Source: Symbiodinium natans (taxonomy: Eukaryota; Sar; Dinophyceae; Suessiales; Symbiodiniaceae). From it: a DNA stretch of 64,000 nucleotides. The notes beneath the pieces were generated by a model that was given only the letters and a program-made list of their open reading frames with translations, was not told where the DNA came from and made no database searches. Numbering within the stretch: the first letter of the stretch is position 1; the number at the start of each line of letters is the position of its first letter. Made by a program: the position numbers and the translations under genes. This document shows positions 45,874-58,059 of this stretch, in pieces. The stretch is from assembly GCA_905221605.1 (NCBI GenBank), contig CAJNDS010002461.1, positions 233,208-297,207 on the forward strand, read 5' to 3'.

Positions 45874-48800
45874 GCGCCAAGGGAGGACTCTTCGGAGGCG
45901 GCGCCAGCACGGAGGTGCCCAAAGGGGGCATCTTTTCAGACTTAGGCCCGCATGGCATGAGTGTGCCGAGCGTGCTGAGTCCATCTTTGCAGGCCTCGGG
46001 TGGCTCAGGCGGCGGCCTGCTCGGAGCCCTGGGCCTGGCACTTACAGACCCGCGCAAATTGGCTTGGAGTGCATTTTTTCCCGAAAGCGTGGCATAGCGT
46101 GGCAAGGGTTGTTCAGCAGAGGTGGTCTTGGGGAAGGCTCTTCGTTCTCGTTGATGCATCCATCATTACCGGATGTTGTGATGGATGGTGTGATGGATTT
46201 TCGGTGGATGTTGTGGCAATTGTTAATGTTGAAAGCGCGGGGGAGGCCTCTGGCGGGAGGCGCGTGGGAGCCGTGAAAGCGGTGTTTGCATTGCCGCAGC
46301 TCCTCAAAATTGCATTGGCGCGTGGGAGGCGCTCACGCTTTTGCTTGGCCATGAATGACTTCCCTCTCGGTGTGAGTGGGGCGCCGTGGCGCCTGGGAAT
46401 CGTCCACAATTGTTTGCTACGAACGACAACCCTCTCGGTGTGCGCGGGGAACGGTGGCGTGTGGGAGGCGTTCACAACTTGGCTGAACACCCTGGCGTGC
46501 GCATGGAGCCTTCTCCAAATGGTCTCAGGGTCCGCTGAGCGTCGAGGCACTGGCGCAAATAGATCCCAGGCACGAACGACAACCCGGTGTGGCGTGGCGC
46601 TGGCGCGTGGGGCGTCTTCGGCATTTGTTTCGCGAACGGCAACCCTCTCGATGGATTTGGCATGTTGCGCACCGGGCAGTCGATCGCTACTACATCGATG
46701 TCGTGATGGATGGTGTGATGGATTCCGCGATCTATGTTGCTAGTAAATGCGGCTTGCAAATGCTTTCGGACGAGCGTTCTCTAGTTTTGTTAGCTGCGCA
46801 CCTTATTACTGGTTTGTGCATGTGAAAAACTCCCCATTGGCCCAGAGCCCTGCGCTTCAACCCCTGGCGTTGAATAGAATCCCAAGGTGGCACCAGCAGT
46901 TCCGGGTTGTCCGGGGCCTTTGGTGCCAGTGAGGAGCCTGGCACACCCTGATCTGGCAGAATGATGGGAAGCCAGGTGGAGCTAGGGCTCACGAAGCTGG
47001 CCAAGGTACAGCCGGCGGCTGGGGTCTCGGAGCAGGCGGCAACCGAAAACCAGAAGTGTTTTCCCAAAGCCTCCCCATAGCCCCTCCCCCAACCCTGGTA
47101 GGCTCGGGCGGAGGCTCGGGCGGGGGCCTCTCCGGCCTCTTTGGTGGGGGCAGCCCACAGCTCAGCCTGGTGTGGGCCGAAAGCTCCCCAGTTCTGTAAA
47201 TCTCCAATGTTCAAAATGCTCAATGGTGTTCAATGCTACCACTGCCACATGAAGGCACCACGCCTGCCTGGGGATTGGGAGCTGGAGGCAGCCCCAGCTT
47301 GCAGGGGCATCCTTTGGAGGGGGGATGCTTCTATTTCGAGCCGAGTTCATCAAACAAATCAGGAAGCTAGTGGAGGTAGAGTGGAGGTAGGTGCCCCAAC
47401 TAGGTAACTAGGAACAGGGCGCCGAGGTAGACGCAGACGGAGGGACAGGACGGAAGTGTGCACTGTGACCCTATCCTTCATCAACCCTTTACACTCCTGG
47501 GGCATGTTAGACGTTCCACCCCACTGTCGCTTCGCAAGCCTTGAGAACAAAAAGCGGCTCGGATCCTCGAGGCTCTAGCTCCGCCTCTGGGATGTTTGGG
47601 GCTGGCCTGAGACCGAGCTCCAAGGAACACGTTGTGCTCAGGAGTGTTTTTCAGTAAGGATTCCTGGAGGAATTTCGGTTGGTTTAGTTCTTTATGATTC
47701 TTTGCTTTTTTTTTTTTTTTGGGGGGGGGGCGGGGTGGGGTGGTAGGGGGGTAGCCAGATAAGGTCTAAGACTATCAGAAGGCACTGGTAGTGGAGATGC
47801 ACCAGTGCAGAGGTGCTCTGAAGAGAGACTGTCGTTTTTCGTTGGTGGGTGTTGCAGTAGGACCAGGGGCGGAGAAAACTCCACGAAGGCTGAGCAATGT
47901 ATCTGTCTGTCTGTCTCTCTGTCGGTCTGTCTCTCTGTCTGTCTGTGTCTCCGTCCGTCCGTCCGTCCGTCGGTCTGTCTGTCTGTCTGCCTGCCTGTCT
48001 GTCTGTCTGTCTGTCTGTCTGTGTTTGTGGAATTTTTTGGGCAGTGGTTAGGAGAAGCTGCCCAAACGGCGATCCAGCAACCCGTTCTTGCATACTTCAT
48101 AGTAAGTGAACGGGGGAGGCGGGGCGATGGCAGCCAAAGCCGCCCAAGCCATCCGTGAAAACAGCCGGAGCTTGTGCCCTTAGCTATGCTGAGGCTCAAA
48201 AGTTTCTGATGTTTCTGGTTGTTGCCTGTCCGGTATTCCCTTGAGCACGAAAGCCCCTGAAGCCTCAATGGTTAAGCAAGACATTTTCCTGCTCAGCAAC
48301 TACTGAGCCATTTCCCTAATGCCCCAAGCTTCCAAAGGTGCTTCAGGTGGGTGGGGCCTTGGAGCGGGTTGCGCGCTCGGAACATCCCAGGCGAACAGCC
48401 TTACCTCGTGTGTTAAGTCTCGGGTCTCAAGGACTTCTTCAGCTCTGGTAGGGTTTAAGGCTTAAGGCCTTCCAGTGAGACCGTGGACGGAGTTTCTCCT
48501 TGCTGTTCGAAACATCGGGATGTGATTTTTTGCAGTTGCTGCCAGGGGCATCCTGCAGAGAGCATGGAGCATTTGGATGATCGCTGTGCTCGAGAAGCCA
48601 AGGTGCGGCAACAGGCTCAGCCTCGTTTGGAGGAGCCGCACAAAGATCCTTTTTTCTCCGGCATGTGTTTATTAGCATTTGTTGGCTAGTGCTAGAGGAG
48701 CTGAACTGAGCGTCAGGAGCTGCTGGGAGTGCCACAATTTCGCCGTTCGGAGGCGGCATGTCACAAATGACCCGAAGGCAGAACCCACCATGACTCTCGC

Positions 48801-51800
48801 TCCCAAAAGGCGGTTCCTCTGGCTCCGCAGCTTCGCCCTTTGCCGGCGGCTGGGAGCCCAGAGAACGAATTTAAGCCACACAGCGAGCTCACGGAGCGAC
48901 GAAGCGAATGGCTGCCAGCTCGCCTCCTGCACCACTTCCTGCTGCGGTCACATGTAGAAAGTAGCTGTTTTTTCGGTGCTCAACTTCAGCCTGACCCGGA
49001 AGAAAAATAAGAAAAAGCGCTGTTGCAATGGACCTGAAACGCCGGCCCAGCCAGCACCACGATGCGTGCCGGTCTTGGTGCACGAAGGGATCTCCTCGGG
49101 CAGCTCTGCCAGCGTACTTTTGCCTGACCCTCAACTGTGCACGAAACACCCTTAGCTCCGTAGCTCCCCTTGGCTGTTCAAGGTGCGTGTAATCTCTCAT
49201 GCCTATGTCGCCAGGCATCGCGCCAAGAGTCGCAGCAAGCCGGCCGTGGTTTGTCGTTTTGTCAAGTTTTTCAGCTGCTGCATTTGCTAGGCCGGCCTTC
49301 AGTGGCCTTCAGGGCCGACTCCGGAGTTTGTTGCGTGGCCTCCCGTGGCCTCCGTTGATTTCAACATCAGCTTTTTGTCTCATTCTGTGACTGCCCCTTG
49401 TACGATTCACATACATATGAGCTTCCGTGGTTCAATCCTGCCACACAGCCTGTTTTGCCTGAAAGTGGCTTGCGTGTTCTCTTCAGCATGAAGCGACCGC
49501 GGTCGTCGGTCGCCCAGGGCTCGATGGAGCCCCAAGTGCTCCTCGCTCACGCATTTCTCACAGTCTAACGCTGCCTCTGCTCCCGCGTCGATCTCCATCG
49601 GTTGTGGGATCGTTGCAGCCCAGCCTTCCCTGTTGTCATTGCCGAACCCTGTCATATCTTGTCATTAACACTCCCCATCGCAGGGCGTCAGCCTCGAGGT
49701 CACAGTCCATGTTCTCCACATTTCGTCCAGCATGTCTGGCTCGGAGATTGCAGAGTGCTCTCTCTTTTGTCATTGTTGCTGACGAGATTGCTGATCAATC
49801 ATTCACATCGGTATCATCGTCTGCGATCGTAGTCTTCACTCGCTTGCTGTAAGCCTGGTTCACGAAGCCGTGAAGTTCATGACAGCAAGTGAACTGTCGC
49901 GAAGGACCTGAGAGTTTAGTAGTTGCACATCCTCAGGTGCTTCGACGGGCTCTGGATTGTTTGGAGCAGGAGCTGGCGCGGTCAGGCGAACTTGTTTTAC
50001 GGGAAAGAGTCAGCGTGCATGGAACTTGCAGGAAGTTCTTCAGGCTCCACCGCTTCGCCGTTTGGAGGCTGGGCACCCAAGAGGGCAGCCGACACGCCCC
50101 GACACTTCCCACTTCCTCGAACGGCGCTGAGGCACTTCAACGGGCTCCGGCTTGTTCGGCGCAGGCGCATATGGGCGCACAATGCACAGCCACTGCGCGC
50201 GCGGCAGGGCACCGTGTTTTTTTGACACAATGACAGGCGCTGTTTGGGTTTGCGTTGAGGAGCCTCTTCGAGCTCGAGCACTTCCCCGTTTGGAGGTCTG
50301 CAGTGAAGAGAAGACTCTGTACGGAAGACTGTCTGGCGCACTGCTTCTCTGGATAGGAGCCTCCACGGGTTCGGGCTTGTCCGGAGCCTTCGGCGGCGGC
50401 GGGGTACCCGACATGCGATGATGCGAGCGCCAGTACAGAGAGAGTGGACGGATGAATTGATGCATCACCGCTCTGCCCGCGAGGTGCCTCCACTGGATCT
50501 GGCTTGTTTGGATCAGGAGCATGTGGGTGCTGCGACGTACAGCAGACATGTGTCACATGTGTCACATGTGTCACATGTGCACGACGGCAACCCTGTGTGC
50601 AGGAGGTTCCACAGGCTCCACAGCTTCGCCCTTCGCAGCTGGCTGGAAGCCCGGACGGCCGTTCCTTGCAGCAGAGCCAGGTCGTTGGCACCTGCAGCGC
50701 CAAACGCTTGGGCTCAGGTGGTTCCTCGGGTTCCACAGCTTCACCCTTTGCTAGCGGCTGGGTGCTCAGGGAACTTAAACCGTGCAGCTTCGGCGACGGG
50801 CAATTCAATGTGGCTTGATGTTGTAGAGGTGTGTTGTGCGCGATGCACGGGGCTGCCAGTTTTGTTACACGTTGCTCGGAAGAACTATGCGGTTGTTGCA
50901 CATCCTCAGGTGCTTCGACGGGCTCTGGATTGTTTGGAGCAGGAGCTGGCGCGGTCAGGCGAACTTGTTTTACGGGAAAGAGTCAGCGTGCATGGAACTT
51001 GCAGGAAGTTCTTCAGGCTCCACCGCTTCGCCGTTTGGAGGCTGGGCACCCAAGAGGGCAGCCGACACGCCCCGACACTTCCCACTTCCTCGAACGACGC
51101 TGAGGCACTTCAACGGGCTCCGGCTTGTTCGGCGCAGGAGCATATGGGCGCACAATGCACAGCCACTGCGCGCGCGGCAGGGCACCGTGTTTTTTTGACA
51201 CAATGACAGGCGCTGTTTGGGTTTGCGTTGAGGAGCCTCTTCGAGCTCGAGCACTTCCCCGTTTGGAGGTCTGCAGTGAAGAGAAGACTCTGTACGGAAG
51301 ACTGTCTGGCGCACTGCTTCTCTGGATAGGAGCCTCCACGGGTTCGGGCTTGTCCGGAGCCTTCGGCGGCGGCGGGGTACCCGACATGCGATGATGCGAG
51401 CGCCAGTACAGAGAGAGTGGACGGATGCAATTGATGCATCACCGCTCTGCCCGCGAGGTGCCTCCACTGGATCTGGCTTGTTTGGATCAGGAGCATGTGG
51501 GTGCTGCGACGTACAGCAGACATGTGTCACATGTGTCACATGTGTCACATGTGCACGACGGCAACCCTGTGTGCAGGAGGTTCCGCAGGCTCCACAGCTT
51601 CGCCCTTCGCAGCTGGCTGGAAGCCCGGACGGCCGTTCCTTGCAGCAGAGCCAGGTCGTTGGCACCTGCAGCGCCAAACGCTTGGGCTCAGGTGGTTCCT
51701 CGGGTTCCACAGCTTCACCCTTTGCTAGCGGCTGGGTGCTCAGGGAACTTAAACCGTGCAGCTTCGGCGACGGGCAATTCAATGTGGCTTGATGTTGTAG

Positions 51801-53760
51801 AGGTGTGTTGTGCGCGATGCACGGGGCTGCCAGTTTTGTTACACGTTGCTCGGAAGAACTATGCGGTTGTTGCACATCCTCAGGTGCTTCGACGGGCTCT
51901 GGATTGTTTGGAGCAGGAGCTGGCGCGGTCAGGCGAACTTGTTTTACGGGAAAGAGTCAGCATGCATGGAACTTGCAGGAAGTTCTTCAAGCTCCACCGC
52001 TTCGCCGTTTGGAGGCTGGGCACCCAAGAGGGCAGCCGACACGCCCCGACACTTCCCACTTCCTCGAACGACGCTGAGGCACTTCAACGGGCTCCGGCTT
52101 GTTCGGCGCAGGAGCATATGGGCGCACAATGCACAGCCACTGCGCGCGCGGCAGGGCACCGTGTTTTTTTGACACAATGACAGGCGCTGTTTGGGTTTGC
52201 ATTGAGGAGCCTCTTCGAGCTCGAGCACTTCCCCGTTTGGAGGTCTGCAGTGAAGAGAAGACTCTGTACGGAAGACTGTCTGGCGCACTGCTTCTCTGGA
52301 TAGGAGCCTCCACGGGTTCGGGCTTGTCCGGAGCCTTCGGCGGCGGCGGGGTACCCGACATGCGATGATGCGAGCGCCAGTACAGAGAGAGTGGACGGAT
52401 GAATTGATGCATCACCGCTCTGCCCGCGAGGTGCCTCCACTGGATCTGGCTTGTTTGGATCAGGAGCATGTGGGTGCTGCGACGTACAGCAGACATGTGT
52501 CACATGTGTCACATGTGTCACATGTGCACGACGGCAACCCTGTGTGCAGGAGGTTCCGCAGGCTCCACAGCTTCGCCCTTCGCAGCTGGCTGGAAGCCCG
52601 GACGGCCGTTCCTTGCAGCAGAGCCAGGTCGTTGGCACCTGCAGCGCCAAACGCTTGGGCTCAGGTGGTTCCTCGGGTTCCACAGCTTCACCCTTTGCTA
52701 GCGGCTGGGTGCTCAGGGAACTTAAACCGTGCAGCTTCGGCGACGGGCAATTCAATGTGGCTTGATGTTGTAGAGGTGTGTTGTGCGCGATGCACGGGGC
52801 TGCCAGTTTTGTTACACGTTGCTCGGAAGAACTATGCGGTTGTTGCACATCCTCAGGTGCTTCGACGGGCTCTGGATTGTTTGGAGCAGGAGCTGGCGCG
52901 GTCAGGCGAACTTGTTTTACGGGAAAGAGTCAGCATGCATGGAACTTGCAGGAAGTTCTTCAAGCTCCACCGCTTCGCCGTTTGGAGGCTGGGCACCCAA
53001 GAGGGCAGCCGACACGCCCCGACACTTCCCACTTCCTCGAACGACGCTGAGGCACTTCAACGGGCTCCGGCTTGTTCGGCGCAGGAGCATATGGGCGCAC
53101 AATGCACAGCCACTGCGCGCGCGGCAGGGCACCGTGTTTTTTTGACACAATGACAGGCGCTGTTTGGGTTTGCGTTGAGGAGCTTCTTCGAGCTCGAGCA
53201 CTTCCCCGTTTGGAGGTCTGCAGTGAAGAGAAGACTCTGTACGGAAGACTGTCTGGCGCACTGCTTCTCTGGATAGGAGCCTCCACGGGTTCGGGCTTGT
53301 CCGGAGCCTTCGGCGGCGGCGGGGTACCCGACATGCGATGATGCGAGCGCCAGTACAGAGAGAGTGGACGGATGAATTGATGCATCACCGCTCTGCCCGC
53401 GAGGTGCCTCCACTGGATCTGGCTTGTTTGGATCAGGAGCATGTGGGTGCTGCGACGTACAGCAGACATGTGTCACATGTGTCACATGTGCACGACGGCA
53501 ACCCTGTGTGCAGGAGGTTCCGCAGGCTCCACAGCTTCGCCCTTCACATCTGGCTGGGGACTTGTATCGACCACTCCATGCAGCAAGAGAGCATAGGACC
53601 CGTAAAGGTGACAAGCTGGGTAATCCTCGGACCTTCAGAACATGAACCTGTCGAGCACCAAATCGTGAGCCAAGACATGGCAATCGAGGCGCCAATGGCT
53701 CGGGCTCGTTCGGGACAAGTGCCTCCCTCAAAGCTATTTGCGGCGCGAAGGGCGAAGGTT
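45874..53760 (+). CDS. Candidate FG-repeat (nucleoporin-like) gene built from micro-exons; internal part only
   Basis: At least thirteen distinct short segments, more than thirty counting the repeated copies, share three properties. Each follows an AG|G acceptor, each is in phase 1, and each encodes G-[AST]-S-x-G-S-x-[LF]FG. Good examples are 45874-45897, 46887-46922, 47102-47143, 48717-48752, 48810-48845, 49937-49969, 50032-50067, 50132-50164, 50260-50295, 50357-50395, 50484-50516 and 50603-50680. Most end in G followed by a GC, GA or GT donor, and nearly all have lengths divisible by three. Concatenated, they give Gly/Ser/Thr-rich sequence with GLFG, SPFG and GAFG motifs like the disordered FG domains lining the nuclear pore. 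Such domains bind nuclear transport receptors. I see no folded nucleoporin domain, and start, end and many donors are not fixed. A non-nucleoporin low-complexity protein is the main alternative. Confidence 0.45.
46178..46724. repeat. 22-base direct repeats bracketing a degenerate minisatellite
   Basis: GTGATGGATGGTGTGATGGA plus TT occurs at 46178-46199 and 46703-46724. Between them, 46240-46680 is a degenerate repeat with recurring CCCTCTCGGTGTG, GCGTGGGAGGCG(C/T)TCAC and CGAACGACAACCC blocks. It may be an intron-resident minisatellite of the candidate FG gene. Confidence 0.65.
47897..48031. repeat. (TCTG)n microsatellite with a poly-T/poly-G tract upstream
   Basis: About 130 bases of TCTG/TCCG tetranucleotides. 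A T-run followed by a G-run lies at 47706-47732. Asp-Arg-Gln-Thr open frames on the minus strand are artefacts. Confidence 0.95.
49922..53556 (+). repeat. Tandem array of a 973-base unit, 3.7 copies, carrying FG micro-exons
   Basis: The marker GTTGCACATCCTCAGG occurs at 49922, 50895, 51869 and 52842, spacing 973, 974 and 973. The fourth copy loses similarity near 53556. Copies differ by only scattered substitutions. One sub-repeat, ACATGTGTC, occurs three times in copies 1-3 and twice in copy 4. Every unit contains eight FG-type segments about 95-190 bases apart. Open frames of 120-300 codons on either strand recur in each copy because the copies are alike, so their repetition is not evidence of coding. 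Confidence 0.95.
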
Positions 53761-53817
53761 AAGGTTTGCAGAAGGGGTTGTGATGTGAAGTGCAATCCAA
53801 GAATCGTTCTGAGTTAA

Positions 53818-54150
53818 TTCAAGATGCGTTTTCGATCAGCAGAGCGAAGGGTATGCAGTGGTGGCGACTTTCACTGGTGCTGATTGGTCCCGATCGGTTC
53901 CGATTGGTTTGGGGCATCAGCGCAAAGGAGACATGGCCACAGAAGCCGCCCATGCCCCCCTTACCCGTCGTTTGGAACTGTGTGTCCGTCGGGTTGTGCC
54001 ACATCTTGTATGTGACCCGTGTTCTCCTGGGCATCAGCCGTGCCGGCGCCGGAAAAAGCAGCGACCATCCCGGTTGCTCGCAGTGCCTTCCACGTCGAGT
54101 ATGCTTCTGCTTGGCTGATGGTTCTTGAACGCGTGTTTTTTGGATTCATC
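53818..54150. other. Short stretch without a firm gene
   Basis: Open frames on both strands are short and overlapping. Nothing is recognised apart from one SFGT-like plus-strand segment near 53965 that could be a further FG exon but lacks clear splice sites. Confidence 0.3.
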
Positions 54151-54153
54151 TAA

Positions 54154-54287
54154 GCCCTAACCCCTAAACCCCTAAACCCCTAAACCCCTAAACCCCTAAA
54201 CCCCTAAACCCCTAAACCCCTAAACCCCTAAACCCCTAAACCCCTAAACCCCTCAACCCTCAACCCTAAACCCCCAAACCCCAAACC

Positions 54288-54333
<46 letters not shown>

Positions 54334-54350
54334 ACCCTAAACCATAACCA
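54154..54350. repeat. Interstitial telomere-like array (CCCCTAAA then CCCTCAA)
   Basis: About a dozen CCCCTAAA octamers are followed by CCCTAAACCC variants and then about eight CCCTCAA heptamers. These are variants of the plant-type telomere repeat CCCTAAA. Unique sequence lies on both sides, so this is an internal tract, not a chromosome end. Confidence 0.9.
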
Positions 54351-55340
54351 TGAAAAAACACGGAACAAAACCAGAAAACATACGAAGAAAAACCTGGACC
54401 CCTTCTGCTTCAACTCGTCCGCTCTTTATAAAGGCTCTCTTTATAGAGAGCCTATTGTTCATCGGCTTGGTAAGGCACAGCGATGTCAAAGAGTTTGACA
54501 ATTTGAGAAGGCCCACATCCAGCATGAAGGGATGCAACAGAGAGTCAAGAGACAGGGGGAGACCACCTTCCCGAAATCCTTGGCAGATAAGCTCGAAGAT
54601 GTGAGAGGCAAGCTTCTAAAAGCCTTGGCAAAGTTCGCTCACACTGCCATCAATCAACTGTTTGGTGACAGACGCACCTCCGACAACCTTACCCTGCCCA
54701 ACTCAAATTGACCCCGGCATGAAGGGAGACAAAGAGAGTTGCAAGCTCCATCAAATGCCGAAGACCGTCCCCACCCCCCACCGTTAGGATCTCTAGCAGA
54801 CGTTGCAGACGTTTTCACAAAGTCAAGAATCCCTAAATCCCCTGAACTTAGGTAGAATCTGGCAGAATGTGGTAGAGCCAGTCCACTGCGGGTCAGGTGC
54901 ACCCTTGGGCTCCGGTCCCGCAGTGGAACAAGGTGCCCAGAGGGAACTTGATGTTCAGACCCAGCCTTCCTGTAGCTAGACTCAGAATGAGACTTAGAGC
55001 TGCGTGCTGTGGACTGCAGTCTTTCGTCATGAGGCTCGTCTGCCACAAGCGGGCTGTCTGGAGTGCTTTCCGGACTTTCTGGCCGCCCGAGACCCATCTC
55101 AAGAATTGTTGGGCGATCCGTGTGGAGACCCCTGCCCCCTTCCGCCCCCCTCAAGATCCCTCCTTCAAGTTCCCATCCCCCTCTCAAGATCCTCCCCCCA
55201 CCTAAAGATTCCCCCCCATGCTTTTCGATTCGTTGAACTTCATGTAATACCTCGACACTTCAATCCTTTGTTTTCGCTACCAGTGCTACTGCTATTGCTA
55301 CTGTTACTGCTACTGCCACTGCCACTGCCACTCCTACTTA
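54351..55340. other. Unannotated stretch, no gene recognised
   Basis: Short frames on both strands overlap. Near 55130-55210 there is a CCCCTCAAGATCCCTCC-type degenerate repeat. No supportable coding region. Confidence 0.35.
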
Positions 55341-55628
<288 letters not shown>

Positions 55629-55689
55629 GGCGTGACGTTCTTAATTGATCGCAGGGGTTTTGTGGCATGCAATTTTCGTGTTAAGAGAC

Positions 55690-56600
55690 GAAAACCTCGG
55701 TATTTACAGTGTTTCCTGGCTTTGTCCGTTTACGGACACGAAAAATGGACGTGTAAAAAGTCCCGCAAACTACTTTCAACTACTTTAGGCGCAGGAGGAA
55801 AACATCGGTATTTACAGTGTTTTCGGGCTTCAAAAACGGTCAATTACAGGGCCTACTTTGCGCAGACGTGTTCTCAGAACAGAGGAAAAGACCGGTATTT
55901 ACAGCGTTTCGCGGGTTTTCTAAGATGTGGCCAAACTTGTCCTTAAACCCGAACGCCTCCAGCAAGCCGAACAGTCGTGCACCCTGAAATCCGAAACCCC
56001 GAAACCTGAAGCAAGCCCAAGAGTCGTGCACCCTTAAAATCTCAACCCCACAGCGTCAAGCACGTCCCCAGAAAAAACACAAAACATCTGGAGCCTGAAA
56101 CCCCAAACCCCATGTGTACCCTGAATGACAAAGCAGTCCCACAGTGCACCCCCTTAAACCTTAAATCCCATAGAAAAAGCCCAAAAGTCCTTTCACCTTA
56201 CAGCCTCAACCCCAAACCCTTCCCTTAAACCCTCAACCCCAAATCCCAAAAAAACCCAGAAGATCCCTAAACCCTCCACTGTGAATCCCAAAAAGCCGAA
56301 AAGATCCCGAAACCCTCCACTGTGAGCCCAAAAGGTCTTACCCTTAAACCCTAAACCCCAAATCCCAAAAAACCTCAAAAGGTCTCTACCCTCAAGCCCC
56401 AAACCCTAAACCCTCCACTGTAAGCCCAAAATGTCTTGCCCTGAAACCCTAAACCCCAGATGCCAAAAAAAACCAAAAGATCTGTAGGCTGAAACCTCAA
56501 ACCCCATATTTCCACTGGAAGCCCAAAAGGTTCCCAAAAAAGCCCAAAAGATCTGTACCTGCAAACCCTAAACCCTCCACTGTGAGCCCAAAAGATCTTG
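55690..56600. repeat. Degenerate AACCCTAAACCCC / CTCCACTGTGAGCCC repeat region
   Basis: The start (55690-55930) repeats CGGTATTTACAG(T/C)GTTT three times at about 85-90 base spacing. From about 56200 to 56600, AAACCCTAAACCCCA alternates with CCTCCACTGTGAGCCCAAAA and GTCTTGCCC. It is a mixed telomere-like minisatellite. No gene is seen. Confidence 0.7.
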
Positions 56601-56654
56601 CCCCTAAACCAACCAAAAAAACAGAGGAAAACAGTAGACAGCGTGGTCAAGCGT

Positions 56655-56815
56655 GCACAAAGCCCAGCACGACCCCCATGTGTGCACAAAGCACAGCACG
56701 TAATTACCCCCCCACCCCCCCCCCCCCCAACCCCTCAGCATGGTCATGTGTGCACAAAGCACAGCACGTAATTACCCCCCCCCCACCCACCCCCCCCACC
56801 CCCCCCAACCCGTCA
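56655..56815. repeat. Direct repeat with C-rich tracts
   Basis: TGTGCACAAAGCACAGCACG followed by TAATTACCCCCC occurs at about 56681 and 56749, with a diverged third copy at about 56652. C-runs are broken by single A residues. Confidence 0.75.
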
Positions 56816-56895
56816 AACGCAGAAAAAACCAGAGAAAACGATAGAAAAAGTCAAAAAACAGCAGAAAACACCATGATCAGTTAAGAGCGTGTCAC

Positions 56896-57296
<401 letters not shown>

Positions 57297-57541
57297 TTGA
57301 CTTCCTCCGTCGCGAAGACCGGTCTGGGTCAGCCGTGCCTTTCATACGGGCGGTTTAACAAAAGCTTTCCCGTTGCTGGATAGACCTTTCATGAACTGGC
57401 CTCTCGACAGGTTGCTTCCAGACACTCCGGGATCCAAATAGGGCTCAGAAGTTGTTCCGACAGATGCAGGCCGGGTGAGCGTCACCACTTTACCACTTGT
57501 TGCCACGTATGGGTGGATCAGCTAAAAAGACTTGAAATTGT

Positions 57542-57640
57542 GAAAGCTCGGTTTTCAACAAAATCACAGTCTAAAACTCTTAAACATTCAAAAAGGCTTT
57601 TTGCAGGGCCTTGAGCTTCTAAATTGAAAACCGAACTTTC
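57542..57640. repeat. Inverted repeat with 17-base arms
   Basis: GAAAGCTCGGTTTTCAA (57542-57558) pairs with TTGAAAACCGAACTTTC (57624-57640) with one mismatch, around a loop of about 65 bases. No known RNA class is recognised. Confidence 0.7.
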
Positions 57641-57751
57641 AAGGTTTTAAGGTTTTCGAACATTGAAATGTTACGGTTTCGGGACCCTTTGACCAGACAG
57701 GTTCGGAAAACAATTGTTGCTCTCTCTTGGCTTGCTTGGGTTTGGGCAAAG

Positions 57752-58041
57752 TTTGCTGTTATCGGCTCGTGTTGTTCTTGATCGAGAGAAAGCCGGGGGC
57801 CGATAGCAGCAAATTCTAGCCCAACAAATTTGGCAAAACTCTGTTGCTATCCGCCCGCTCGTTTTCGATGAAAAGAAGGCGCTGGCCGATAGAAAACAAA
57901 GTTGACCGCCTACTAGCAGCAGGAGGTGACGCAAAATGTGTTGCTATTGGCCCGGCCCCTCTCAGGTTTCAAAATGGTCCGGGCCGATATCCGCAAGTTT
58001 TGACCTCGCAGGTCTGGGCAGCAAGTGCTGCTATCGGCCAG
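57752..58041. repeat. Seven alternately oriented copies of a GCTATCGGCC core
   Basis: The core and its reverse complement alternate strictly: GCTGTTATCGGC (57755), GGCCGATAGC (57798), GCTATCCGCC (57847), GGCCGATAG (57884), GCTATTGGCCC (57944), GGGCCGATA (57981), GCTATCGGCC (58030). Adjacent pairs can form hairpins. The best has 15-base arms with one mismatch (57752-57766 with 57799-57813). Confidence 0.7.
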
Positions 58042-58059
58042 CCTCGTCTCTGAATCATT

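Noticed and set aside
49922-53556. CRISPR array
   Set aside because: Repeats are about 973 bases, contiguous and without unique spacers; the context is eukaryotic.
50137-53731. Minus-strand frames of 224-301 codons repeated in each 973-base unit
   Set aside because: They recur only because the DNA unit recurs. Composition is not protein-like, whereas the plus strand shows splice-phased FG segments.
54154-54350. True chromosome end
   Set aside because: Unique sequence continues on both sides and the units are variant, so the tract is interstitial.
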